64,000 nucleotides of DNA. It comes from Rhytidiadelphus loreus (Eukaryota; Streptophyta; Bryopsida; Hypnales; Hylocomiaceae). The stretch spans positions 40,094,760 through 40,158,759 of the forward strand of contig OX344762.1 in assembly GCA_947034895.1 (NCBI GenBank), given 5' to 3'. The translations under genes were made by a program, and so were the position numbers. Shown here one piece after another: positions 35,366-45,820 of this stretch (positions are counted from its first letter, which is position 1; each line of letters starts with the position of its first letter). The notes below the pieces were generated by a model. The model made no database searches, had not been told where the DNA came from, and worked only from the letters and a program-made list of their open reading frames with translations.

Positions 35366-35680
35366 CAATGGCTTGTCTATATTTTTTTTGATTGCCCATG
35401 TTTTTTTTAGGTTGTCCAAAAACAAAAAAATGTTACTACCATGAAAATATGACTAATAATATAACTCAATGTTCTCAAACAAGTTCCCTACCGTTCCCTA
35501 TGAAATACTTTGGTGTTCCCAACGGAAGTATAATATACGCCCGTGAAGTACAAGATCCAAAAACGATTGGCAGTCATATTTCTCCCCAAGGTATTGACCT
35601 CCAAGAATATGACTGCGAGTAGTCGCCAGTCATCCTCAGTCATATTTTTGCAGTCATAAAACACTGTCGTTGTTGTAGTG

Positions 35681-35825
35681 AGCTCTCCCAGAGGTAGTCG
35701 ACGAGCTTTCCTAATGGTAATCGATGAGCTCTTCTAGTGGTAGTTGACGAGCTCTCCCAGTGGTAATTGACGAGCTCTTCTAGTGGTAGTCGACGAGCTC
35801 TTCCAAAGATAATCGACTAGCTGGC
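35681..35825. repeat. 23-bp tandem array
   Basis: Six units of consensus GGTAGTCGACGAGCTCTTCTAGT with transitions at CG sites. The left flank of the adjacent CACTA element (CTAGTCGATGAGC) is the missing part of the first unit. Confidence 0.85.
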
Positions 35826-36044
35826 CAAAATTTCATTGGATGTCCTTGATTTTCTTCTAGTGGCCAACCTAGATTGCTTTCCACTACCACTACAGTTTTG
35901 CTTTACATGTGTGTTTGAGCATTTTTCACTCATCTTTGTCTACGCACTCGTATGTATGCTCAAGTGCTCAAGTGCTCAAGTGATTCTTTGTGCAAACTAG
36001 TAGTGGGATTTCTTATTCCAATTTATCTTCAAAATATTTTGGTA

Positions 36045-36375
36045 TGTTAAGTGTTCTTATGTGATGAAATTAAATTCACTTTTGCTTTAATTGACTTTTA
36101 TAGTTTCACTTTCTAGTAGGGTTTCATAGCTCTTCATCAAAATTCATGTTTGTTAAGAATGTCAAGCATTCCTATGTGGTGAAATTGAATTAAGTTTTGG
36201 TTTTATTGACTTTCTTAGTTTTACTTACTAGTAGGGTTTTATAGCTCTTCATCAAATTTTGTATATGTTAGGAATGCCAAGTGTTACTATGTAGTGAAAC
36301 TAAATTGACTTTTGTTGTAATTACTTTTGTACTTTCCCTTACTAATATAGTTTTATAACTCTTCATAGAATTTAG
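36045..36375. repeat. Three diverged tandem units of about 110 bp
   Basis: Units contain ATGTTAAGTGTTCTTATGTG or variant, GTGAAATTRAATT, TTTTGTTTTAATTGAC, ACTTACTAGTAGGGTTT, then ATAGCTCTTCATC. They start near 36046, 36150 and 36267. The array lies immediately upstream of the zinc-ribbon pseudogene. Confidence 0.75.
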
Positions 36376-36501
36376 TATATGCAAGGAAATTTGCAAAGCA
36401 TAATTCAAAGATGTAAATGGTTCATTGAAGTTCAATGTTTAGGATAATGTTTGAAATGGAAAGAAGGTGTGATATATGTTTTTATGTTTTTTTTATTAGG
36501 A

Positions 36502-37281
36502 ATGGCTTTCTGTGATGAATGTGGATCCCAATACTTGAAGGCATCATCAAAATGGTATAGTGAGTGTGGAGCCTCTAGAGAAATGGAAGTTCAAAAGGTT
36601 GGAGAGGATGTTGCCATTGCAAATGTTATAGGGAACGACTTGCAAGGAATTGCAGAGGACTCTCCAGTTTCGCATCTATGGTATTTGCCACAATTTCCAA
36701 CTACAACACTCTATGGTAGAGTGTATGGACAAAGGAAAAAGGGTCTTCCTCAGGATATTACTTGAGGGAAGAGCTTCTTGAAGCAACACCATTGCTACAA
36801 GAACCAACACAAGAAATTGCTTAAAAATCAAGAAATTGTTCGAAGTTGGTTTTTGCCAGGTACAAATGATTTTGTTGACAATTTATTGAAGTCTCTGTCA
36901 CTATGTTGTAACCCTAAGTTCTTGAAAAAATTATGGTCCTACTATCATAAAATGCGCAAATCTGGTGATATTGATGAGAGAATCATAGACATCAAATTCC
37001 CTGGAAACGGTACTAAGCTTTGTTGGAGAAGAAGTGACATTCTAATATATGTTTTTGAAATTAAACACTACCAAAAGAGTTCTAAAAGCATTCCTAGAGG
37101 TGCAAAATTGACAATAGAAGAACATAGTCAAGAAACCCTAGCCATTATGCCTACATCAACTTCATTTGCACCAACTGGAGAAGGAACATCGTTACAAGAA
37201 GTTCTACCCCTTCTACCTCTTGATCTAGACCTAGAAGTAATTTTACAAGGAGAAGGTGCTTCACGGAGTAAGAAACCTTGA
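36502..37281 (+). pseudogene. Zinc-ribbon protein gene, interrupted by a stop codon
   Basis: A frame of about 260 codons runs from ATG 36502 to TGA 37279-37281 but is cut by an in-frame TGA at 36763-36765 (codon 88). The N-terminus reads FCDECGSQYLKASSKWYSEC: a CxxC...xxxC zinc-ribbon pattern in which the third Cys is replaced by Tyr, which would weaken metal binding. A pyrimidine-rich tract ending in ATTAG lies directly before the ATG, so this may be an exon start with upstream exons lost or unseen. The C-terminal half (SWFLPGTNDFVDNLLKSL onward) is not recognised. One stop plus one lost ligand suggests a recently decayed gene or a copy carried by a transposon. Stop readthrough or a sequencing error cannot be excluded. 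Confidence 0.5.
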
Positions 37282-38339
37282 AAAAGACAACATCCAGCCA
37301 AGTTCAATGATTTATAGAGTTGGTGAGGACTTCTTGTTCTTCAATTGGATTGGCATTTAGATTTTAGTAATCCTTATATAAACTTGAAGGTCTACAAGGC
37401 TTGAAGTTCAACTTTTAGTGACCATAATTTTTTAAGTCAACAATTCAAATCTTCTTTATGAATTTGTATTGAAAATCCGAAGAAGTTACTTTCATGTATT
37501 GAGATTTTTCAATGTCTTCTAAGCAATGCCAAGAAGATAATCAAAAACTGTGAACTTCCCCATTTGCCTTCTCTACCAAAAAAGTGAAGGCCTTATGAGT
37601 GCGCTTTCAACCCTTGGAGCAGGTTTCTCAAGAAATGGTTGCTAGCTTCTAAGACCGCAAGTTTTTGATAAAAATAAGCTTAGTTTGTATACGTACTATT
37701 AATGCATTTTCAATATCGGCTTTTATTGGAAGAAGGTTAGTAAATGAATTCTTGTGATGACACCAACTAAAAGTGCATTCACTCACTTTTGGAATAAACT
37801 TCTTGGCTTTCCATGGACAAGTTGCTTTTTGTCAATGAAAATTCTTCTTTGTGGACCACATAAAACTTCTACGAATTTGAAAGGTTGGATAGAGTTGTTC
37901 ATTATTAAGCCTGCATTGCTGAGCTACTTACTATGGAAATTTTTGCTTATATCTAAGTTATCCAAATATGTCATTTACCACATTTTCATGAATTTGGTCA
38001 CAAAGAGAGGTTGTCTTTTTCAAGATTCAAGTATTACAGTGGATGAATGAGAAGATGGTTGGACGGAATAGTGATTTAAAACCCTTTGTTCATCATCCAA
38101 AATATGCTTAAAGGTTAATTTTTAATTTGACAATAACTTTCTTGAACTCCCAAAGTGAAGTGGAACATGCAATTCAATTCCAACACCAAAGAAAGTAAAA
38201 AAACTCCAATGATTTATCCTTTTAATGCATGTGACAATAATTTAACAAAGTCACATCATATGAGATATAATTTAAATTCCAATAAAATAAAATATTGTTA
38301 TATTGTACTGCTTTCCAAAATAAAAATAAAAATTTAGTG
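37282..38339. other. Intergenic DNA, no gene seen
   Basis: AT-rich sequence. The plus frame 37754-38050 (98 codons) has no recognised feature and no neighbour support. Confidence 0.5.
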
Positions 38340-38880
38340 ACCTTGATTTTACACTCAATGTATGTTCATGTGTTCCTAGTGTTTTTATTTTTAGATACAT
38401 ATAACCGTAGGATCTTGTAGTACGCCAATTTTAGAAGATGTTGAAAAATTTCAGAAATTTCCACCCTACACATTGCAAGATATTAGCGTTTGAAGTGATG
38501 AAAATCCTTTTTTTTATCCTATGAAAAATCGGGTAACTACATTTTACATGGTGAAATTTGTATGAAATAATGTCTAAAATGGTTGTAACTCTTGCGATTC
38601 ATTCTTCAAGGCAAGTTGGGTACATAATTGAATTTTTTTGGATCATTTGGAATTGTACAACATATAGGGAAAAAACTGTAAGTAAAAAGAAGTAGAAAAT
38701 GATTCAAAATACAAAGCTCTTAACAATTTATTTTCATTGGAATTGTAAAATTCCAATCCCAATGGCTGTAATGTTGTAATAAACAATCTACACCTAATTG
38801 TTATGTACCTCCTATTATCCGTAACTTCAAATAACAATGGAAGGAGAATAAAGACACAAATATACTTATTAACATAACGT
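38340..38880. repeat. Dispersed repeat family D, diverged copy
   Basis: Shares with 56982-57720 the ordered phrases CCTAGTGTTTTTATTTT, ATAACCGTAGGATCTTGTAG, AATTTCAGAAATTTCCACC, TTGCAAGATATTAGCGTTTG, GGTTGTAACTCTTGCGATTC, AATTGTACAACATATAGG, AATCCCAATGGCTGTAATGT and AACAATCTACACCTAATTGT. Another copy, split by insertions, lies at 49895-52330. Confidence 0.8.
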
Positions 38881-39735
38881 TTCACAAGAGCTCAAACCAC
38901 CCGACCATAGAGAGAGATCAATCCTCATCCAAGAGAGAGAGCCTCCTCACCCCGAAGCTCTATCTTATATATCGAATAAAGACTAGGTCTTTATTTCTAT
39001 CTTTAGCTTTCTATTCTTGATTCTATCTAGAACTATCTACTAAAGTAATAGTCTTAGTTATACTTAGAAGTATTTGAAGTATCCATTCCTATCTCATCTA
39101 ATCTTGATCTTCTACTTGAAGTTGTTTAACTCCAAGTTCCACTTCACAAATCCACCATCTGGAGATGTCTATCCATTGCACTTGTCATCCAACTTAAGTT
39201 GCCGAACTCCAGTGCATAAATCCATCACCAAAACATATCTATTTCCAATCAACTTTTGCTTATTGACTAATTCACATTACATCATGAATTAGTTATCTTT
39301 CATTGCATTCATCCATCTCTGGTCAACATGATCAGTCATCAATCATCCATCTCTGGTCAATATGACTAGTCATCAATCATCTATCTCTGGTCGACATGAC
39401 CAGTCATCGATCATCTATCTCTCAATGCATTCATCCATCAGAGATTGTAGCAAGGGTCATAACACTAATGTTTTGTTTTGTTTTCCAAAAACATTTAAAA
39501 TTTAGTTAAGTACACGACCTAAAAGGTATGAGCACGTTTGAGTGACTATAAAAATCAAATGATAGTAACGATGATGAATATTGAGTTGTAACCCAAAACA
39601 AGGCTACTCTTTCATATTGTCCAAGATTTTTTAATGTTTTGCCCTTTTGTTAATTAAGGTGCTTGTAGTATAAATTTCACTTGGGAACAAAAATCCAAGG
39701 AACAACCTAGTGGTGGTTCTTTAGTTTGGGGAAAG
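38881..39735. repeat. 38-bp tandem array within intergenic DNA
   Basis: At about 39308-39430 there are three to four units of CATCCATCTCTGGTCAACAT followed by GATCAGTCATCAAT. The units combine ATCTCTGGT (like motif 2 of the downstream field) with GTCAATATGAC-type sequence (like motif 1). The rest of the stretch shows no gene; 38925-38960 is rich in AGAG/CTCC. Confidence 0.7.
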
Positions 39736-42353
39736 GTCAAGTAGTCTATCGTTTTGTATCTAAGGTCACTTTTACGTAGGATTATCACTTAATTTTGTAA
39801 ATCAATGTATAAAAGTTCTTTATTTGTGTGTGGTATGATTGTATTCATTGTCCTAACCTATACGAATAACAGTCCATAACCCATAGAAGTATCTATAAAC
39901 TTACAATCACAGTCTTGTACTAGAGTTTTTAATGTCAAATAGTCCAAGATATGTCAATTAGTCATGGCTCTTGTTCTATCGACTTAATCACATACTCAGT
40001 ACATATATAGATATATTTTTGGTGTACATAAACACCTTTGTAAATTCTTTAATTACTTCTTCATATTTTAATTCATTGTCAATTGGTCCAATCAGTGTTT
40101 ACTTTAGCCTAATTACTACTGATGCAGGGATGCAAATATCAAAGTCTGTAATTGTCAAATTGTCTCAGTATGCAGAGCATGCAAAGGTTGAGGAGTGAAT
40201 CTTTTAATTCAGGTCAAATAGTCTTGTCGATTCTTCTTTTGAACCCTTAGTTCACAGTATGTCAATTGGACCAAGTTCCACAATATACATTTACTATTTA
40301 ATCAACATCCTATCTGCTACTTTGTCAAATAGTCATTTGTCAATTGGTCTTGCTATACTAATGCATAGCTGATTTCATAATTTCCAACAGATGGTCAATT
40401 CGTCCAAGTTTTCACACAACCAATTACAATTTTAACAAGGCTAATTGCTAATTGGTCGAATAGTCGTGTGCATGGTCAAATAGTCATATGTCAATTAGAC
40501 TTTCTTATGCTAACACCACCGGCAAAACATATGTGTGATGGTATTCAATTTGGCCAATTTCCCACACAAGGTTAGAATATAAACCACATACAAAGATTTC
40601 ATACATGGCAATTTGTCAAGTTGGCCAATTTCACACATCAATTCAGGAGCACACATAGATTCTATTCTATATTAGGAAATTGAGCTCCTTATACCTGCAC
40701 TTGTTGTTCTCACACAACTTCGTCAATTAGTCATCTCAATTTAAACACCACAGATTGACCATTTGTCTTACATTAATTTCCATTATAATTGTAAATCATC
40801 TTAATACAATGTCTCCAGACCATTTGACTACAACGACAACCAAACACAAATATTTAGTCAATTAGACCCAGTCCTAGTGACAATCAATCACAATTCAGGT
40901 CATACGTACAAGTCGATTAGTTTTATTCCATGTGAATACTATTTTAGAAATGACTAATAGACTTTCTAACATGTGCTATTTGTACCACTTGGCTATTGGA
41001 CCAACAACCAGGCTTGCATACTGCCAATCACTGGCTCAGTTTATTTAACATGGTTTTAACATCAATTCCTGGTTATTTAATGCTCAATAATCTTTTTATT
41101 TATTTGACTCATAACAAAATCACAAAATGTAGATATATTTCATTTACTGTCTAATTGACTTAGACACATAATAATATCTATAACTCTCTATTAGACTTTA
41201 CCATAAGTTTAGGTAACCAATCACTGGTATCAAGAAACTTAGCGTTTGTCTAATAGACTCAAATTTGAATGGAGCTGAACTTAACGCTTAATACAGGTCA
41301 TTACCAATCACTGCTTAATTGACTTTACTTAAGATTTTGCCAATCCCTGGCTCAACTAGTTGACATTCTTAGCACCAATCTCTGGTTGCTAATATTTAAG
41401 AATTTATTGTCTATTTGACCAAAGCATAAGATAATCCAATCAGTGGTTATGTGCTTTACTAAACAAGTTCTTTGACAATTTGACTATCTCCAAAGAATTA
41501 AATTGCCAATCACTGGCTCAAATTTAATTTATAAATTTAATCTCAAAGTATACCTCCACTTCATAAGCAAGGAAATAGACTTATGACAAATCGACAACTG
41601 AACCAAATATAGAATTTCAATCATAAAAGGGTCAGTTAGTCACACTTACAGTCGATTTGTCTTCTTCTTTTCCCCGCAATCGCAGCACCTGTCGAGTAGT
41701 CTTTCCGCTCCATCCGCAAACAACTTGACCTCGATCCGCTCTCTTTGCCTTGGTCAGCTCCAGCAAGTTATCCTCCAGTCTCAACTATGGACCAATTGTC
41801 CTTGCCCAGCTCCCACAGATACAGTCAAATTGTCACTCCTAGTTCTCATTGAACTTCAATCTATACTCAGATCAACAAAGCCACTCACTAGCACATAAGA
41901 CAATTTGTCATACTTACACAAACATAAAAGACCAATTGACACGCTCTCTCACTTCTGCAGAATTGATTTACAAAGTAGGAAACCCAAGAAACACCGCTAA
42001 TCCCTGGCTAAGAAAATACAGAACAATAACAAGGACAAAGCCAATCACTGGCTACACCGAGCAATAGACAAATAGACAAAATTTGCATTAAGCTTGAAGG
42101 AATACATGAGTATAAAAATTGGCAATGCAATCACTGCAAGCCTGAGAGAAAGCTGAAAAATCAGCAGTCGATTAGTCTTTGTACCCTTTCTTGGTTGTAA
42201 CTACTTACACTAACTATTTGGTCTATTAGTCCTCAATTGACCGTAACTAACCTTTAACGGGTTGTCTAATTGTCATTCCGGTAACTACATGTCTATTTGT
42301 CCCAGTTCACACTCTGATCTAGTTCTTGATTAACTTTTACTTGTCCAATTGTC
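39736..42353. repeat. Field of degenerate 11-mer dyads GWC-N-AWT-N-GWC
   Basis: By eye, 33 exact matches to GWCNAWTNGWC start at 39934, 39953, 40078, 40154, 40213, 40261, 40324, 40339, 40394, 40455, 40475, 40490, 40722, 40757, 40818, 40857, 40952, 41149, 41248, 41409, 41474, 41585, 41651, 41790, 41824, 41899, 41930, 42067, 42167, 42221, 42264, 42291 and 42343; near matches start at 39736, 41631 and 41691. The motif is its own reverse complement as a class. A second motif, RCCAATCACTGGYT, occurs about ten times between 41023 and 42139. Spacing is irregular and intervening sequence looks unique. No gene is seen. Function is unknown; transposon subterminal repeats or a protein-binding array are possible. 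Confidence 0.85.
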
Positions 42354-42529
42354 TCTTTTTCAAAAAGTATAAAAGAAAATTAAAAAAATTATCTACAGTG
42401 CTTTTCTTGAAAGAAAAATAAATTGAAAAGATTGGTTGCCATCATCTTTGTTAACTATTTTGGGGACTTCTCTTTATATTTTAACTAATCCCTAAATAGC
42501 CAAGGCACCAAATTTTGGTGTTGACAATA

Positions 42530-43150
42530 CTTTGAAGTAAAATTAAACCTAACCAAGTGACTATCTTTAGTATTTTATATTTTTGAAAAATTATTTTTGA
42601 AGTCTGGTTTTAGCATCAATAATCCAATTTTGATAATAATTGATTACGATTTTTCTATTGAAGAATTTGTGCATTGGTGTCCATTGCAATCTTGACTTTC
42701 CATATTGTTAAGGGCTCTTGAAAACAATGAGCTTCAACTGCACTATGTGTTGGAGACAAAAACCCATGAGAAATTCATTTAAGAAAATTATATAGTAGGT
42801 TTTGAGAAGCCATAAATTGATTGGGATTATTCATGTCACGCCCTTTACCCTCATATTTTTTTGGTGACCAACTTTTTAGATTTCACAAATGAAAAGAGGA
42901 TGGAAAGACTTCAAATCTCTTTTGTAGGTTCACCCCCCTCATGATTAAACATTGTAATGTTTCAATCCATAAGTGATATTGTTGTGTTTTCTTTTCCTAT
43001 TAGATAGACTAATATGTCAATTTGAATTTGTATAGGTACAATTAAAAAAAATTGATAGATTTGATCAAAATGTTGAATTTTTGTTCAATTTAAAGAAAAT
43101 TCCTAAAAACTTAAAAAAGACCTTGGGCATTTAGGGTTAAAAGTATATTC
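42530..43150. repeat. Dispersed repeat family E, copy 1
   Basis: Inverse partner of 46845-47440. Read on the minus strand it matches in order: AACCCTAAATGCCCAAGG, TTGTTCAATTT/AAAATTCAACATTTTG, GGAAAAGAAAACACAACAAT, ATCCTCTTTTCATTTG, CATAAATTGATT region, AGAGCCCTTAACAATA, GGAAAGTCAAGATTGCAATG and CTAAAACCAGACTTCAA. Copies are moderately diverged and flank the hairpin element. Confidence 0.75.
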
Positions 43151-43790
43151 ATTTTTTTTTCATTTTTAGGCATCAAAGGACCAAACCCCTATAACCAAGG
43201 TAGTCACCAAAATTGTTTTGATTATTGGACCAATAGTTGCGTTCTTTGTTTCAATAATGAATACAAAGTCATCCACCAACCAATTTTTGGCCTTTATGTC
43301 CTTCAATGCCTTTGCAGAATCTCCTTGATGTCAATAACCTTGATGTAAGATTTTAAGGTAGATATATTTTGTACAATGACCTTGATGGTAACTTCCCAAT
43401 TTTCTCGCAACAAATGTTACCATTGATCCCTAAAGCCACCTACGCAAGCACATCTTTTTCTTATTTTTTTTGCATCCTAATAACATAATACCCACAATTG
43501 AAACATACCAGAAATTAAAAGAACCCCTTCATTAAGTAAAAAAGAAGATTAAGATTTTATCAATAGAAATCTATGAATAAAATTTGTAACCCAAAAAGTT
43601 CCATGATTATATTTTATTAAAATGTCAGAAAAATTACCATTTCTAATGCAAAGAGTAAGAAATTCTTTTTAAAGTGTTAAAATTTGTATATTCATTTAAA
43701 GGTTTATGCTGTAAAATAGTGTAAAGATGTGTACAAATTTTTCAAAAATTTAAAAACATTGAAGACACATATTAGAAAAGAAGATCCTAA
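43151..43790. other. Intergenic DNA, no gene seen
   Basis: AT-rich stretch between repeat family E and the hairpin element. Nothing recognised. Confidence 0.5.
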
Positions 43791-44226
43791 TAATAGAGGT
43801 TATTTAAAAATATATAGTTCTTTTGTTACAATCTCTCGAGTAGTAAGTATAGACCAGACTTAAGTAATATTTTAATGGACACATAAAAAGTAAAAAAGAC
43901 ATTTTTTAATAGAAAATTACTTTTAAATTATAACACCAAAAGTAAAAGTAAACTACAACCACTAGGCTACTTAAAGTGAATGGAGGAAAGCACAATATCA
44001 TTTATTTTGCTTTATATGTAGTTTCATATATTTGATACGAACATATATACCAAATATCTTAATGTATGTAAAAGATCATTATTGTTACAAACATAGCATA
44101 TTAGTTTATTATAATTTAGGATTTTATTTCATTGAACAGAAAATCAAACACAGATAATTAAAATGTCTCATCAACATGTGTATAAAATTAGAAATACAAT
44201 AGTTTGAAGGTCAACGTATTATAGAC

Positions 44227-44331
44227 ATGAGCGGGAAAGAAAATGACATTCCCTCAGGTACAAGTAGTTTAGATGATTTTGGAGGAAACAAAATGATTGG
44301 TTGCAAAGAGATGTCACTTATAAACCCACTT
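44227..44331 (+). other. Short inward frame from the left arm
   Basis: ATG at 44227 opens MSGKENDIPSGTSSLDD, identical in origin to the start of the pseudogene on the opposite arm, then runs into unrelated loop sequence and stops after about 34 codons. This is the duplicated gene start carried by the inverted arm, not a likely functional gene. Confidence 0.4.
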
Positions 44332-44502
44332 TAATCTCTTGATTCAAACCCAAAATTCAAGAAAGTCATAACATGTAGTTTTGCTTTTACACATGAATGC
44401 AATGTGTGATCCAAAAGGCAAATAATCTAATGCCAATACATCTTTACGTTGAGTTTTGCATTTTGAACATTTTTCATAACAATGAGCACAATCTCTCATA
44501 AG

Positions 44503-45382
44503 TCATGTTTTACTATTGATATTGCAAGTGCATTTCACAACATGTGGACCTTCATACAAATCTTCATTGCTTGGTTCCATTAGAATAGGTATATGTGGAA
44601 TTCCTTCTTTTCCAATACTCAACCTGTATCTCACTGGAGTTGTCATTCCATGGTCTTGGTAGAATCTTTCTAGTTTATTCCAAGATGAAGGTGCAAAATA
44701 CTCCAATGAATTGGATTCTGTTTGCAAAAAACATTAATTAATTTTAGAACATGATTTTATTTTATCACTGGAAAGTACTTACGATAGTTATTTTATTCTA
44801 AAAAATCAAACTTTTCATTCTACTATTTTGTACATAATTAGGATACCTTGAATAAAACAACAACAACAATTTTGAGTGTTTTGAAATGACGAACCTACTG
44901 TATTGACTAATTGTCCGATGTCCATCTCTGCATAGTCCAATATTTGTTGAAGTTGGTCTTCACTATTTTTTTGGAAGAATCTTTTTAAAATTTTGTCTTG
45001 TACATTAATAGGTACATGAGCAGCATCTAAGTTTGCTTGTAGACCTACAACTTCAGTTTCAATTAACTGATGTACATCAGGCTCTATAGGGGGATGATGG
45101 GGGATTCAACCATCTATGAAGCCAACATTGATTTGCATATTTGTTTCCCTAGTATCAAATTTGGCGTCTACACTTCCTCCTTGCGGAGAAAATACTGGAA
45201 GCATATCGAATGCAATACCTTCCATTGATGTAGAAGGGCTTCTAGAACTTTCCAATGCCATCATTGGAGCTACAGAGGAAGGTGATGAGGAAGACGGAGA
45301 CATTGGTGTTTCAGGTGGAGGCATTGAAGAATCATCTAAACTACTTGTACCTGAGGGAATGTCATTTTTTTTTCCCGCTCAT
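44503..45382 (-). pseudogene. Broken two-exon gene inside the hairpin element
   Basis: Exon 1 runs 45382-44895 and exon 2 44717-44503, joined by a 177-bp GT-AG intron whose phase is consistent. Exon 1 starts at an ATG but has an extra A in a nine-A run near 45367-45375 (the left arm keeps the unshifted version) and an in-frame TGA at 45106-45108. The product would have a Ser/Pro-rich N-terminal half, then a helical stretch (VQDKILKRFFQKNSEDQLQQ), then exon 2 with SWNKLERFYQDHGMTTPVRY. I do not recognise the family. It is either the element's own gene or a captured host gene. Confidence 0.55.
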
Positions 45383-45820
45383 GTCTATAATACGTTGACC
45401 TTCAAACTATTGTATTTCTAATTTTATACACATGTTGATGAGACATTTTAATTATCTGTGTTTGATTTTCTGTTCAATGAAATAAAATCCTAAATTATAA
45501 TAAACTAATATGCTATGTTTGTAACAATAATGATCTTTTACATACATTAAGATATTTGGTATATATGTTCGTATCAAATATATGAAACTACATATAAAGC
45601 AAAATAAATGATATTGTGCTTTCCTCCATTCACTTTAAGTAGCCTAGTGGTTGTAGTTTACTTTTACTTTTGGTGTTATAATTTAAAAGTAATTTTCTAT
45701 TAAAAAATGTCTTTTTTACTTTTTATGTGTCCATTAAAATATTACTTAAGTTTGGTCTATACTTACTACTCGAGAAATTGTAACAAAAGAACTACATATT
45801 TTCAAATAACCTCTATTATG

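Larger units (their letters stand above)
33612..35680. mobile_element. Non-autonomous CACTA transposon, 2069 bp
   Basis: The left end is CACTACAACAAAAATAGTG, continuing TTTTATGACTGC. The right end read inversely is CACTACAACAACGACAGTG, continuing TTTTATGACTGC. A perfect 3-bp duplication, AGC, flanks it (33609-33611 and 35681-35683). Subterminal regions (about 33640-34140 and 35570-35660) are dense in AATATGACTG and its inverse, as CACTA transposases require. No transposase frame exists. The interior is built from arrays: a purine-rich 44-bp repeat and telomere-like palindromes. It inserted into a 23-bp tandem array whose register resumes on the other side. Confidence 0.95.
43791..45820. mobile_element. 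Element with about 487-bp inverted arms (hairpin-forming)
   Basis: The left arm 43791-44277 and right arm 45331 to about 45820 are inverse copies differing at only a handful of positions, mostly near the outer edges and at one A-run. The loop is 1053 bp and contains most of a broken two-exon gene. The arms include the first 17 codons of that gene and its upstream sequence, so both ends carry the same putative promoter and start codon facing inward. This layout resembles long-TIR Mutator-like elements such as MuDR, which is inference. No transposase motif and no clear 9-bp target duplication were found. A transcript across it would fold into long double-stranded RNA. Confidence 0.8.
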
